Shown here: piece after piece, positions 44,896 to 54,015 of the stretch
Layout: every line of letters begins with the position of its first letter
Position numbering within the stretch: the first letter of the stretch is position 1
DNA from: Paludibacter sp.
GTDB lineage: Bacteria > Bacteroidota > Bacteroidia > Bacteroidales > Paludibacteraceae
DNA length: 64,000 nucleotides
Assembly (NCBI GenBank): GCA_017882285.1
Contig: JADGPS010000001.1
Coordinates: 86,984-150,983 of the forward strand
Direction: 5' to 3'
Program-made: the position numbers and the translations under genes
Notes under the pieces: model-generated
What the model was told of the DNA's origin: nothing
Databases searched by the model: none
Seen by the model: the letters and a program-made list of their open reading frames with translations, nothing else

Positions 44896-45696
44896 ATGGC
44901 TAAAATAGATTTAACTTCCTTAGAATGGCGTGAACTTATTTTTCAGGGTAAGAATAAGGAATACGGCGCATACAAAATGCGTAGTGAATCGGACAGAAGG
45001 CACAATATTGCCATGTTGATTATTGCAGTTGTAGCAGTTGTTGGCTTTAGTCTTCCTAAATTAATTGAAATGGCAACACCAAAGCAAAAGATTGTTAATG
45101 TAGATGTTATGAAAATGTCTTCATTAATAAAACCTGAGGTGAAAAATGACATTAAAAAAGTGGCACCTGTTGAACCACCTCCTGCTTTAAAAAGTTCTAT
45201 TCGTTTTACAGCTCCTGTCATTAAAAAAGACGAAGAAGTAAAAGATGAAGAACAAATGAAAAGTCAGGAAGAACTTACCAATACCAAAGTGGCAATTTCA
45301 GTTGCTGACGTTAAAGGTGTTGAAAATGGAAAAATTGATATTGCGGATGTAAAACAAGCTGTAACTCAGGAAGTTGAAGAAAAGGTATATACTGTTATTG
45401 AACAAATGCCTGTATTCCCGGGTGGAGAACAAGAACTTTTAAATTATATCAATAAAAATATTAAATATCCCGTTATTGCTCAGGAGAATGGTATTCAGGG
45501 TAAAGTAATTTTACGATTTGTTGTTTCTAAAACCGGTGTGGTTGATAAAGTTGAAGTAATTCGCTCACTTGATCCTGCTTGTGATAAAGAAGCAATCAGA
45601 GTTGTAAAATCACTTCCTCATTTTATTCCAGGAAAACAAAATGGCATGAATGTTGCCGTATGGTATACTTTACCGGTTACCTATAAATTAGAGTAG
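44896..45696 (+). CDS. tonB: TonB energy-transducing protein
   Basis: Couples the proton gradient to outer-membrane TonB-dependent receptors. 266 residues: a Bacteroidota-type N-terminus (WRELIFQGKNKEYGAYKMR), membrane helix (IAMLIIAVVAVVGFSLPKL, about 38-56), a Pro/Lys-rich periplasmic linker (about 70-170), and a C-terminal TonB domain with MPVFPGGEQELLNYINKNIKYP and GKVILRFVVSKTGVVDKVEV, ending in PVTYKLE. Follows exbD2 by 25 bp. Confidence 0.95.
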   Translation: MAKIDLTSLEWRELIFQGKNKEYGAYKMRSESDRRHNIAMLIIAVVAVVGFSLPKLIEMATPKQKIVNVDVMKMSSLIKPEVKNDIKKVAPVEPPPALKSSIRFTAPVIKKDEEVKDEEQMKSQEELTNTKVAISVADVKGVENGKIDIADVKQAVTQEVEEKVYTVIEQMPVFPGGEQELLNYINKNIKYPVIAQENGIQGKVILRFVVSKTGVVDKVEVIRSLDPACDKEAIRVVKSLPHFIPGKQNGMNVAVWYTLPVTYKLE

Positions 45697-45701
45697 TTTT
45701 C

Positions 45702-46643
45702 ATGCTGAAGTTCAAATTCTTATCTATTTTTTGTTTTTTACTGTTGTTCTCTTGTCAGAATAAAAGTAAAGATAAATTTACTGATACTTATTCATCCGGG
45801 GTAATTCCTATTGCAGTTGATGAAAATTTTCAGCCGATTATTCAGGAAGAGATAGATGTTTTTGAGGCTTTATTTCCCAAAACCGGCATTGTACCAAATT
45901 ATACAAACGAGGTAAATGCTATAAATCTATTATTGAAAGATAGTGTACGATTGGTTATTGCCACTCGTCCTCTATCTTCAAATGAAGAAAATTATCTTAA
46001 AGGTAAAAAGTTTTCACCGCACTCCTATAAGCTTGCTACTGATGGAATTGCACTGATAATCAATAACCACAACCCTGATTCATTAATTACATTAAATGAT
46101 ATCAGAAAAATTCTGACAGGTGAAGCTTTGAACTGGAAAGAAATTTATCCGAAATCTAAACTTGGAAAATTTCAGGTTGTATTTGATAATAAGAATTCGA
46201 GTACGGTTCGGTATGCAATCGATTCAATTTGCAACGGAATACCATTATCGAATAAATTATTTGCTCAAATCACAAACCCTGAAGTGATTGATTATGTATC
46301 GAAAACTCCGAATGCAATCGGAATTATAGGTGTAAACTGGTTAGGGAATCACAAAGACACAACCAATCTTTCATTTAAGAATGAAATCAGAGTTATGGCC
46401 GTTAGTGCCGAATCCGAAGCAACCGTTGCAAATAGTTATAGACCCTTTCAGGCTTATTTATTTTACGGATATTATCCTTTAACCCGTAATGTTTATATTA
46501 TCTTAAACGATCCAAGAGGTTCTTTGCCTTCAGGTTTTACTTCATTTTTAACTTTAGATCGTGGACAACGAATAATATTAAAATCAGGATTATTGCCGGC
46601 AACACAACCGGTTCGAATTGTAAATATTAAAGACGAACAATAA
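45702..46643 (+). CDS. PstS-like substrate-binding lipoprotein in the Ton operon
   Basis: 313-residue lipoprotein (FCFLLLFSCQNKSK, lipobox LFSC) with a PstS/PBP-like fold: GVIPIAVDENFQPIIQEEID, RLVIATRPLSSNEENYLKG and LTLNDIRKILTGEALNWKEI, then NSSTVRYAIDSI. PstS proteins bind phosphate for an ABC transporter, but no pstCAB is present, and it lies 5 bp after tonB. A role in phosphate sensing or as a component of the Ton complex is inferred from synteny only. Confidence 0.8.
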   Translation: MLKFKFLSIFCFLLLFSCQNKSKDKFTDTYSSGVIPIAVDENFQPIIQEEIDVFEALFPKTGIVPNYTNEVNAINLLLKDSVRLVIATRPLSSNEENYLKGKKFSPHSYKLATDGIALIINNHNPDSLITLNDIRKILTGEALNWKEIYPKSKLGKFQVVFDNKNSSTVRYAIDSICNGIPLSNKLFAQITNPEVIDYVSKTPNAIGIIGVNWLGNHKDTTNLSFKNEIRVMAVSAESEATVANSYRPFQAYLFYGYYPLTRNVYIILNDPRGSLPSGFTSFLTLDRGQRIILKSGLLPATQPVRIVNIKDEQ

Positions 46644-46667
46644 ATAATTTATTTTAAAATATGCTAC

Positions 46668-48302
46668 ATGAAACGTAACTTTCTATTTCTCATTTTGACC
46701 TTTTTTGTTATCAATCTGTCTGCTGCAGAAGCTAAAGGTGCGCAAGGAATTGCATATTATAAAGCCGGTTTTCCACAAGTTGCAAAACCCCTTTTGTTGA
46801 AGGAATATGCATCAGATTCATTAACTAGATCTGAAACTTGTTTTTATCTTGGAAATATTTATTTCGGCGAAAATAAACCGGATTCAGCAGCAATTTATTT
46901 TAAAAAAGGATTAATTGGCAAACAGGTAAATGTATTGAATATCATCGGTTTGGCTATGCTTAAAGTAAAATCAAATCCGAAAGAAGCAGATCAAGACATT
47001 CAAAATGTTTTAAAATTGCCGACAAGCAAGAAAAACCCGGATTATTTTATTGCTGCTGCTAATGCCTATTTATTTAATGGTTTAATTGATCAGGCTGTTG
47101 TTTATCAAGAAAAGGCTAAGATTATTAAATTAAAATATTCTGCTTTAGCCGTATTGTCTGGTGATATTGAATATGCGAAAAAGAATGTTGGTCAGGCATG
47201 TAGCAATTATGAATTAGCCATACTCTATGACGATAATTGCAAAGAAGCTTATATTAAATATGCGCGTGCTTATAAAAATGTAAATACACCTTTAGCAATT
47301 GAAATGTTGAATCGTTTAAAACAAAAGGATCCTTCATTCTTATTGGTTGACAAGGAGTTAGCTGACATTTATTATGCAAATAACGATTTTGAAAAGGCGG
47401 CTGAGTTATATGGCAATTACTTAAAATCAGGAAATTCAAACGTTCAAGATTTCACAAAATATGCAATGACTCTCTTTTTAAATAAAGATTATGCAAAATC
47501 ACTGGAAATAACCAAAATGGGTCTTGAAAAATTGCCGCGTAATCCTGCTTTTAATAGGTTAGCCATGTATAATAATGTAGCATTAGAAAAATATGATGAA
47601 GCAATAAAATATGCAGATTTATTTTTCAATAAAACAGATAATCCGGATATTTCCTATTATGATTATACCTATTATGGTCAGGCATTGAGATCAACTAAAC
47701 AATATGATTTGGCTATCGAGCAATTTAAAAAGGCGCTGAAACTGGATTCAACACAAGTAGGCTTTTGGAAAGACATTTCTGACATGTACGGTGAAAAACC
47801 TGATTATCCAAATGCAATTTCAAGTTATCAAACTTATATGAAACATTTACCTCAGGAAAAGATAACCTCTGAAGTGCTTTACAATCTGGCAAGAATGTAT
47901 TATAGCTCTGGGACTGATCAAAACACTAAACCTGATGCCAAAAAAGATATTTTGCTTAAAGCAGATAGTCTCTTCGCACAAGTAGCTTCGTTGGAACCTA
48001 CAAATTATCGTGGAAATGCTTGGAGAGCTCGTACAAATGTTGAACTAGACCCGGAATTAACGCTTGGTTTGTCTAAACCTTATTATGATCAAACATTAAC
48101 ACTGGTTGAGTCGAAAGCTGATGTAAAATATAATCCGGTAATTATTGAATGTTCACGCTATTTGGGTTATTATTATTTCTTGAAAAAAGACTATCCGCAA
48201 TCTAAAATTTACTGGAATAAAATTCTTGCTATTGACCCTAAAAACGATATTGCTTTGAAAGCAATTGATGGTATTGACAACGCATTAAAAGGTAAAAAAT
48301 AA
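46668..48302 (+). CDS. Tetratricopeptide-repeat protein, exported
   Basis: 544 residues with a signal peptide (FLFLILTFFVINLSAAEA) and many TPR-like helix pairs through the whole chain (for example ADIYYANNDFEKAAELYGNYLKS, YGQALRSTKQYDLAIEQFKKAL). No enzymatic domain is seen, so it is probably a periplasmic scaffold. Last gene of the Ton operon, directly followed by a strong terminator. Its pairing with the PstS-like lipoprotein suggests a complex. Confidence 0.88.
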   Translation: MKRNFLFLILTFFVINLSAAEAKGAQGIAYYKAGFPQVAKPLLLKEYASDSLTRSETCFYLGNIYFGENKPDSAAIYFKKGLIGKQVNVLNIIGLAMLKVKSNPKEADQDIQNVLKLPTSKKNPDYFIAAANAYLFNGLIDQAVVYQEKAKIIKLKYSALAVLSGDIEYAKKNVGQACSNYELAILYDDNCKEAYIKYARAYKNVNTPLAIEMLNRLKQKDPSFLLVDKELADIYYANNDFEKAAELYGNYLKSGNSNVQDFTKYAMTLFLNKDYAKSLEITKMGLEKLPRNPAFNRLAMYNNVALEKYDEAIKYADLFFNKTDNPDISYYDYTYYGQALRSTKQYDLAIEQFKKALKLDSTQVGFWKDISDMYGEKPDYPNAISSYQTYMKHLPQEKITSEVLYNLARMYYSSGTDQNTKPDAKKDILLKADSLFAQVASLEPTNYRGNAWRARTNVELDPELTLGLSKPYYDQTLTLVESKADVKYNPVIIECSRYLGYYYFLKKDYPQSKIYWNKILAIDPKNDIALKAIDGIDNALKGKK

Positions 48303-48320
48303 ATGCTGAAATAAAAATGA

Positions 48321-48358
48321 AGAGGCTGAGTCAAATTTATTTTGACTCAGCTTTTTTT
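48321..48358 (+). terminator. Terminator of the Ton operon
   Basis: GCTGAGTCAAA (48325-48335) pairs with TTTGACTCAGC (48341-48351), followed by a T-run. Confidence 0.85.
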
Positions 48359-48461
48359 AATCTAAACAATTTAATTTTACAATTTAAGTTCAAAGTTTTT
48401 TTATACTTGCCTTTATCAGCCATTTTTTGAAATTTAATGTTCAGAATCTATTAATATTTAG

Positions 48462-48469
48462 TAATTTTG
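48462..48469 (+). promoter_or_regulatory. Candidate -7 box for the sigma-54 activator gene
   Basis: TAATTTTG, 45 nt upstream of the ATG at 48515. Confidence 0.4.
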
Positions 48470-48514
48470 TCAGGTTTAATTATGTCATAATAGCAGTCTG
48501 TTTATTATCGTATT

Positions 48515-49804
48515 ATGCAACAATCTGAAATTCAAACAGTAAAACATCGATTTGGAATTATTGGAACTTCTGAATTGCTGAGTAGAGCAATTGATATTGC
48601 AGTACAAGTAGCCCCAACCGATTTATCGGTGTTAATTACAGGCGAAAGTGGTGTGGGTAAGGAGAATTTTCCTCAAATTATTCATTTTTATAGTCACAGG
48701 AAACACGGACCCTATATAGCCGTAAATTGTGGTGCCATTCCCGAAGGAACAATTGATTCAGAGCTTTTTGGCCATGAAAAAGGCTCTTTTACAGGCGCTA
48801 CAGCTGATAGAAAAGGTTATTTTGAAGTAGCAGATGGCGGAACAATTTTTTTGGACGAAGTAGGAGAATTGCCTCTTTCAACACAAGTTCGACTTTTAAG
48901 AGTACTTGAAGCCGGTGAATTTATAAAAGTAGGTTCATCTAAGACTCAAAAAACAAATGTTAGGGTTGTTGCAGCAACCAATCTGAATATGGCTCAGGCA
49001 ACCCGAGAAGGGAAATTCCGCGAAGATTTATTTTATCGATTAAATACCGTACCAATTGCAATTCCTCCTTTACGCGAGCGGAAGGAAGATATTGTGTTGT
49101 TATTCAGGAAATTTGCTTCTGATTTTGCTGAAAAATATCGCATGCCACCTGTAAAACTTACAGAAGATGCAAAACAACTTTTGACAAATTACTATTGGAA
49201 TGGAAATGTCCGTCAATTGAAAAATATAACTGAACAAATTTCAGTCATTGAACAACAACGGGAAATTTCGGCTCAGATATTAAGAACTTATTTGCCAAAA
49301 GATGAAATGGAACGTTTACCGGCTTTATTAACATCGTATTCAGGTGATAAAAAAACGTTTAACAGCGAAAGGGAAATACTTTATCAGGTACTTTTTGATA
49401 TGAAAAAAGACATGAATGATTTAAAGAAAATAGTTCATGACATTATAAATAATAAACAGGTTGATATTCAACAAGATGATATGAATTTTCAACCGGTATT
49501 TATTAATAAAAATGATAATTTATATTCAACTCCCACTAGCGGAATAGAAATAAAATCGGAGAAAGCGAATCGTGAAAACATTCAGTTTACTGCAAATATG
49601 GATGATATTGAAGACTTTCAGGAAGCCGATGAATATAATGTGTTGGAATCAGATTCAAAACCGACATCGTTGTCTGACATGGAACGTCAAATGATTAAAG
49701 ATTCCCTTGAAAAATATAGTGGAAAAAGAAAATTAGCAGCTAAAGAATTAAAAATATCAGAACGAACATTATATCGAAAAATTAAAGAGTACGGTATTGA
49801 ATAA
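48515..49804 (+). CDS. Sigma-54-dependent transcriptional activator without receiver domain
   Basis: AAA+ enhancer-binding protein activating RpoN promoters, 429 residues. The AAA+ domain starts almost at the N-terminus: Walker A GESGVGKE (43-50), GSFTGA (90-95; the usual GAFTGA with Ala to Ser), Walker B GGTIFLDEVGEL (about 108-119) and RLNTVPIAIPPLRERKEDI. An acidic low-complexity linker (about 270-385) precedes a Fis-type HTH (about 395-429; AAKELKISERTLYRKIKEYG). No sensor or receiver domain precedes the AAA+ domain, so control must be by level or by a partner. It heads lptE-TPR-secG, 9 bp before lptE. Confidence 0.93.
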   Translation: MQQSEIQTVKHRFGIIGTSELLSRAIDIAVQVAPTDLSVLITGESGVGKENFPQIIHFYSHRKHGPYIAVNCGAIPEGTIDSELFGHEKGSFTGATADRKGYFEVADGGTIFLDEVGELPLSTQVRLLRVLEAGEFIKVGSSKTQKTNVRVVAATNLNMAQATREGKFREDLFYRLNTVPIAIPPLRERKEDIVLLFRKFASDFAEKYRMPPVKLTEDAKQLLTNYYWNGNVRQLKNITEQISVIEQQREISAQILRTYLPKDEMERLPALLTSYSGDKKTFNSEREILYQVLFDMKKDMNDLKKIVHDIINNKQVDIQQDDMNFQPVFINKNDNLYSTPTSGIEIKSEKANRENIQFTANMDDIEDFQEADEYNVLESDSKPTSLSDMERQMIKDSLEKYSGKRKLAAKELKISERTLYRKIKEYGIE

Positions 49805-49813
49805 GAGTTATTT

Positions 49814-50350
49814 ATGAGAAATAAAATCAAAATATTAATATCAAACAATTATTGTAATTGGATAATTTGCATTGGAGCAATTTTACTCGTCTCATGTACT
49901 ATTTCTTATAAATTTAATGGTTCGTCGATTGATTATACCAAAACAAAGACAATCTCAATTTCAGATTTTCCTAATACTGCAGAACTAGTTTATCCGCCTC
50001 TCTCACAGGAGTTTGCTGAAACCTTACGCGACTTGTATACCAAACAAACACGTTTGCAACAGACTAAAAAAGGGGGTGATTTGCATTTGGAAGGTGAAAT
50101 AATTGGTTATCAGTTAAATCCAATGGCAATCAGCGCCGATTCATATTCTTCTCAAACAAAACTGACATTAACAATTAAAGTGAGGTTTTCAAACGATAAA
50201 AATCCGGAAGATGATTTCGAAAAAACCTATTCGGCAATTCAAACATTCGATAGCAGTAAATTATTGAACGATGTTCAAGAGGAGTTAATTAAAGTAATGA
50301 TATCCGAAATTGTCGATAATATTTACAATGATACAGTTGCAAAATGGTAA
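49814..50350 (+). CDS. lptE: LptE-like LPS-assembly lipoprotein
   Basis: Outer-membrane lipoprotein plug of LptD, 178 residues. The signal peptide ends in ILLVSCTISYKFNGSS (lipobox VSC; SYKFNG is the characteristic start of the mature protein in Bacteroidota LptE). The body carries the LptE pattern TISISDFPNTAELVYPPLSQEFAETLRDL. LptD lies 30 kb away in this window. Confidence 0.85.
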   Translation: MRNKIKILISNNYCNWIICIGAILLVSCTISYKFNGSSIDYTKTKTISISDFPNTAELVYPPLSQEFAETLRDLYTKQTRLQQTKKGGDLHLEGEIIGYQLNPMAISADSYSSQTKLTLTIKVRFSNDKNPEDDFEKTYSAIQTFDSSKLLNDVQEELIKVMISEIVDNIYNDTVAKW

Positions 50351-50402
50351 ATTGATTTCCATAATTCTTTAAATATCAGATTTATATGCCTTTAATTCAA
50401 CC

Positions 50403-51062
50403 ATGACCCATGAAGAGTTAATATCGCTTGTCAGACAACCGCAAACTGTTAATGCAGAGCAAGTGGCTGATTTAAAGGAAATGGTTGAGAGATATCCTTA
50501 TTTCGTTTCTCCGCGATTATTTCTGGCAAAAGCGTTGAAGCAATCTAATAATATTCATTCAACAGCAAATTTAAACGGAACTTCAGTATATTGTTCAGAT
50601 CGCCGTTGGTTTTATTACTATATAAATCCCGAAAAAATGGTTTCTGAAGAGCCTTACAGACATGAACGTGTCAGTAAAACATCTGGAAATTATTTTGATT
50701 TAATTGAAGCAATTGAATCTGAAGGTGGAGATTCAAAACAATCGTTGAAAAATCTTGCTGAAAAGCTTAAAGAAGCAAGAGTGATGGTAATTAAACATCC
50801 GGTAGAAAAGAATCAAGAACCGACTGTTTCGGTTCAAAAAATTAATGATAATGATTTAAACAAAAAACAATTCTCGGTTGATTTAAAATCTGTTGTTGGA
50901 GAAATTTCTGAAATTAACGCAAAAAAACTTATTTCAGAACGAAAATACAGAGAGGCTATTGAAATATTACGGGCTTTAAATTTGAATAATCCGAAAAAAA
51001 GTGTTTACTTTGCAGACCAAATTCGATTTTTAGAAAAAGTTATCTCATACTCAAAAAAATAA
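50403..51062 (+). CDS. Conserved hypothetical protein between lptE and secG
   Basis: 219 residues, soluble, no signal peptide. The N-terminal part (ELISLVRQPQTVNAEQVADLKEMVERYPYFVSPRLFLAKALKQ) has the look of a helical TPR-like module, and the C-terminal part ends in another helix pair (RKYREAIEILRALNLNNPKKSVYFADQIRFL). Similar proteins are a fixed part of the lptE-secG neighbourhood in Bacteroidota. Function unknown. Spacing to secG is 7 bp. Confidence 0.75.
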   Translation: MTHEELISLVRQPQTVNAEQVADLKEMVERYPYFVSPRLFLAKALKQSNNIHSTANLNGTSVYCSDRRWFYYYINPEKMVSEEPYRHERVSKTSGNYFDLIEAIESEGGDSKQSLKNLAEKLKEARVMVIKHPVEKNQEPTVSVQKINDNDLNKKQFSVDLKSVVGEISEINAKKLISERKYREAIEILRALNLNNPKKSVYFADQIRFLEKVISYSKK

Positions 51063-51069
51063 ACATATT

Positions 51070-51441
51070 ATGTACATTGCTATTATCATTTTAATTGTTA
51101 TTCTGTCTGTTTTATTGACTTTATTTGTATTAGTTCAAAATTCAAAAGGGGGAGGTTTAGCTGCCGGGTTTTCTTCTTCAAACCAAATCATGGGAGTTCG
51201 TAAAACAACCGATTTTGTTGAAAAAATGACATGGGGATTAGTTATAGGAGTTGTTGTACTTTCAGTATTGGCAGTTGGAATTCGTAAACATCAACCTGTT
51301 GGCGTATCAAACGAATCTGAAATTAAAGAACAATATCAACACGCTAAACAAGCTGAACCGGGCGTTGTGGCTCCTAATTTCGGAGAAAAACCCGAAGCAA
51401 CCAAAACTCCTGCTAAACCCGCTATTCCTGCCAAGAAGTAA
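51070..51441 (+). CDS. secG: Preprotein translocase subunit SecG
   Basis: Small subunit of SecYEG. 123 residues: helix 1 (IAIIILIVILSVLLTLFVLVQ, about 3-23), the conserved NSKGGGLAAGFSSSNQIMGVRKTTDFVEK loop and helix 2 (WGLVIGVVVLSVLAVGIRKH, about 56-75), then a Lys/Pro/Ala-rich cytoplasmic tail longer than in E. coli. Last in the sigma-54/lptE operon. Confidence 0.93.
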   Translation: MYIAIIILIVILSVLLTLFVLVQNSKGGGLAAGFSSSNQIMGVRKTTDFVEKMTWGLVIGVVVLSVLAVGIRKHQPVGVSNESEIKEQYQHAKQAEPGVVAPNFGEKPEATKTPAKPAIPAKK

Positions 51442-51463
51442 TTGGAATCAGAAAAATTATATA

Positions 51464-51500
51464 GGGCGTATCAAATTTTTTTGATACGCTTTCTTTTTTT
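51464..51500 (+). terminator. secG terminator
   Basis: GCGTATCAAA (51466-51475) pairs with TTTGATACGC (51480-51489), followed by TTTCTTTTTTT. Confidence 0.8.
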
Positions 51501-51573
51501 GAAACTTTAGAGTTCAAACGAATTTGATAAATTTTCACACACCAGGCAGTTAATTTTAATATTTAATAAGAAT

Positions 51574-52149
51574 ATGCTTCAAATAGATGATACTATAATA
51601 AGTCTTGATTTGCTGGATGAACATTTTGTGTGTGATTTGAATTCATGCAAAGGTATTTGTTGTATTGAAGGTGACGATGGCGCACCGTTGGAAGTGGATG
51701 AAGTAGAAATTATTGAAAATATTCTGCCAATTATTTGGAATGATTTAACTGAAAAATCAAAGGAAGTAATTCGAAAACAAGGTGTTTCGTATATTGATGA
51801 CGATGGTGAACCGGTAACTTCAATTGTGAATGGTGCCGAATGTGTTTTTACGTATATTGATAGTGACGGAATTTGTAAATGTGCTATTGAGAAGGCGTTT
51901 CGTGAAGGGAAAACTGATTTTTACAAACCAATCTCTTGCCATTTATATCCAGTTCGTTTGCAGAAGTATGATGAATTTATTGCCGTGAATTATCACAGAT
52001 GGAGTGTGTGTAATTGTGCTCGTACTTTTGGCGGAAAGTCGAGTGTACCTGTTTATCAGTTTTTAAAAGAACCACTAATTCGCAGGTTTGGTAAGGACTG
52101 GTTTGAACAACTTGAAATTGTCGATAAAGAATTAAAAAGCAGAAAATGA
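51574..52149 (+). CDS. DUF3109-family cysteine-rich protein
   Basis: 191-residue soluble protein of the DUF3109 family, not enzymatically characterised to my knowledge. Conserved Cys clusters CDLNSCKGICC (about 20-30), GAECVFTYIDSDGICKCAIEKAF, CHLYPVRL and SVCNCARTFGG look like an Fe-S or zinc site, reminiscent of the YkgJ-type cluster proteins. Stop is 1 bp before cinA's ATG, so the two are co-translated. Confidence 0.85.
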   Translation: MLQIDDTIISLDLLDEHFVCDLNSCKGICCIEGDDGAPLEVDEVEIIENILPIIWNDLTEKSKEVIRKQGVSYIDDDGEPVTSIVNGAECVFTYIDSDGICKCAIEKAFREGKTDFYKPISCHLYPVRLQKYDEFIAVNYHRWSVCNCARTFGGKSSVPVYQFLKEPLIRRFGKDWFEQLEIVDKELKSRK

Positions 52150-52150
52150 A

Positions 52151-53401
52151 ATGAAAACAAACAGCGTAAAAGTTGAGATTATAACTATTGGTGACGAAAT
52201 ACTGATAGGTCAGATTGTTGATACCAATTCGGCATGGATGGCAACAGAACTGAATAAGTCGGGTTTTGAGATTGCACAAATTACTTCTGTTCATGACAAA
52301 GCAAATCATATCGTTGAATCATTAGATTTAGCGCTCAATAGGGTTGATATTATTTTGTTTACAGGTGGAATTGGACCTACTAATGATGATATTACCAAGC
52401 AAACTTTAACGAATTATTTTGACACAAAACTGGTTTTTGATGAATCAATTATTCGAAATATTGAACAATTGTTTTCAACAAGATCAAACTTTGTTATCAA
52501 TGAATTGACTCGAGCTCAGGCTATGGTTCCTGAAAAGTGTACGGTCATTCCAAATTTGGTTGGAACTGCGCCCATAACATGGTTCGAAAAAGACGGAAAA
52601 GTAATAGTATCGATGCCGGGCGTTCCTTATGAAATGAAACAGGCAATGAATTTGGAGATTATTCCCCGTTTGCAAAAATATTTTCAAACGCCGGCTTTGC
52701 TTCATAAAACGGTTCAGGTTTACGGTTATGGCGAGTCAGCTCTGGCATTAGAAATTGCCGATTGGGAAAATGAATTACCGGAAAATGTATCTTTGGCATA
52801 TTTGCCAAATTATGGTATAGTTAAACTTAGATTGAGTGGGACTTCAAATGACATTTTAGCTTTGGAATTTATTATAAATCAACAAATTGGCAAACTAAGT
52901 CAGATTCTTGGTTCTTCAATTGTTGCCTACGAAGATATACCAATTGCAGAATTGGTTGGTAATTTATTGATAACTAAAGGACTAATGGTGGCTACGGCTG
53001 AAAGTTGCACAGGTGGCAATATCGCTCATCAATTTACAATGATTCCCGGAAGTTCAGCCTTTTATAAAGGCTCTGTTGTCGCATATTCTAACGAAATTAA
53101 AACAAATGTTTTACAGGTTTATGCTGATGATATTGAAAAATACGGAGCTGTAAGTCAAATAGTGGTGATACAAATGGCAGAAAATGTACGAAAGTTATTG
53201 AAAACTGATGTTGCAATTGCGACCTCGGGAATTGCCGGTCCAACCGGTGGAACAGCTGATAAACCTATTGGAACTGTCTGGATTGCAATATGTTCAGAAG
53301 AAAAAACAGTAAGTCGTGAATTTCATTTTGGATCATTGCGCGAACAAAATATTGAAAGAGCAACACAAGCTGCATTGCTAATGTTGAAAGAAATATTATG
53401 A
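52151..53401 (+). CDS. cinA: CinA-like nicotinamide-nucleotide amidase/competence-damage protein
   Basis: 416 residues: N-terminal MoCF-like domain (about 1-170; IGDEILIGQIVDTNSAWMA, FTGGIGPTNDDITKQ, SMPGVPYEMKQAM) and C-terminal CinA amidase domain (about 255-416; ATAESCTGGNIAH, IATSGIAGPTGGTADKPIGTVW). CinA hydrolyses ADP-ribose pyrophosphates and recycles nicotinamide mononucleotide by deamidation. Both domains carry the conserved motifs. Co-operonic with DUF3109. Confidence 0.95.
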   Translation: MKTNSVKVEIITIGDEILIGQIVDTNSAWMATELNKSGFEIAQITSVHDKANHIVESLDLALNRVDIILFTGGIGPTNDDITKQTLTNYFDTKLVFDESIIRNIEQLFSTRSNFVINELTRAQAMVPEKCTVIPNLVGTAPITWFEKDGKVIVSMPGVPYEMKQAMNLEIIPRLQKYFQTPALLHKTVQVYGYGESALALEIADWENELPENVSLAYLPNYGIVKLRLSGTSNDILALEFIINQQIGKLSQILGSSIVAYEDIPIAELVGNLLITKGLMVATAESCTGGNIAHQFTMIPGSSAFYKGSVVAYSNEIKTNVLQVYADDIEKYGAVSQIVVIQMAENVRKLLKTDVAIATSGIAGPTGGTADKPIGTVWIAICSEEKTVSREFHFGSLREQNIERATQAALLMLKEIL

Positions 53402-53480
53402 ATTAAACTCAACATTATCAGTATTTTATTGATGATAATGACGAAGTGAGTATAATTATTGAAATTTAAAGAATAAAAAA

Positions 53481-53512
53481 CTTGTACAATTAAAAAAAAT
53501 ACTATACTTTTG
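53481..53512 (+). promoter_or_regulatory. Promoter of the rpmB-rpmG-DUF4295 operon
   Basis: TTG (53482-53484), 20-bp spacer, TACTTTTG (53505-53512), 45 nt before rpmB. Confidence 0.65.
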
Positions 53513-53557
53513 CACACTGTTTTTGAGAAAAAATGTAAACAATAAAAAGATATAGAA

Positions 53558-53797
53558 ATGTCAAAAATTTGTCAGATTACCGGTAAAAAAGCAATGGTAG
53601 GAAACAACGTATCACACTCAAAACGTCGTACCAAAAGAACATTTGATGTGAACTTGTTTACAAAAAAATTCTATTGGGTAGAACAAGATACCTGGATTAG
53701 CTTAAATGTTTCTGCTAATGGGTTACGTACCATTAACAAAATTGGATTGGATGCTGCCATAAAAAAAGCGTCAGAAAAAGGGTATTTATACGCATAA
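53558..53797 (+). CDS. rpmB: 50S ribosomal protein L28
   Basis: 79 residues: [29 protein letters not shown] at the N-terminus (the CxxTGK motif is family-typical), and [18 protein letters not shown]. Large-subunit component. First gene of a ribosomal block. Confidence 0.97.
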   Translation: MSKICQITGKKAMVGNNVSHSKRRTKRTFDVNLFTKKFYWVEQDTWISLNVSANGLRTINKIGLDAAIKKASEKGYLYA

Positions 53798-53816
53798 TAA
53801 GTAGGAGAATTACACA

Positions 53817-54005
53817 ATGGCAAAAAAATCGAAAGAAGCAAGAGTCCAAGTAATTTTGGAATGTACTGAGCATAAAGAAAGTGGTTTACCGGGGACATCA
53901 CGTTATATTACTGTGAAAAACAGAAAAAACACACCGGCACGTATGGAGTTGAAGAAATACAACCCCATTATGAAAAAAGTAACTGTTCATAAAGAAATTA
54001 AATAA
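53817..54005 (+). CDS. rpmG: 50S ribosomal protein L33
   Basis: 62 residues; [17 protein letters not shown] and [21 protein letters not shown] are the L33 signature region. It is the zinc-free form (no CxxC pair: one Cys only). 19 bp after rpmB. Confidence 0.96.
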   Translation: MAKKSKEARVQVILECTEHKESGLPGTSRYITVKNRKNTPARMELKKYNPIMKKVTVHKEIK

Positions 54006-54015
54006 TATCTGAATC

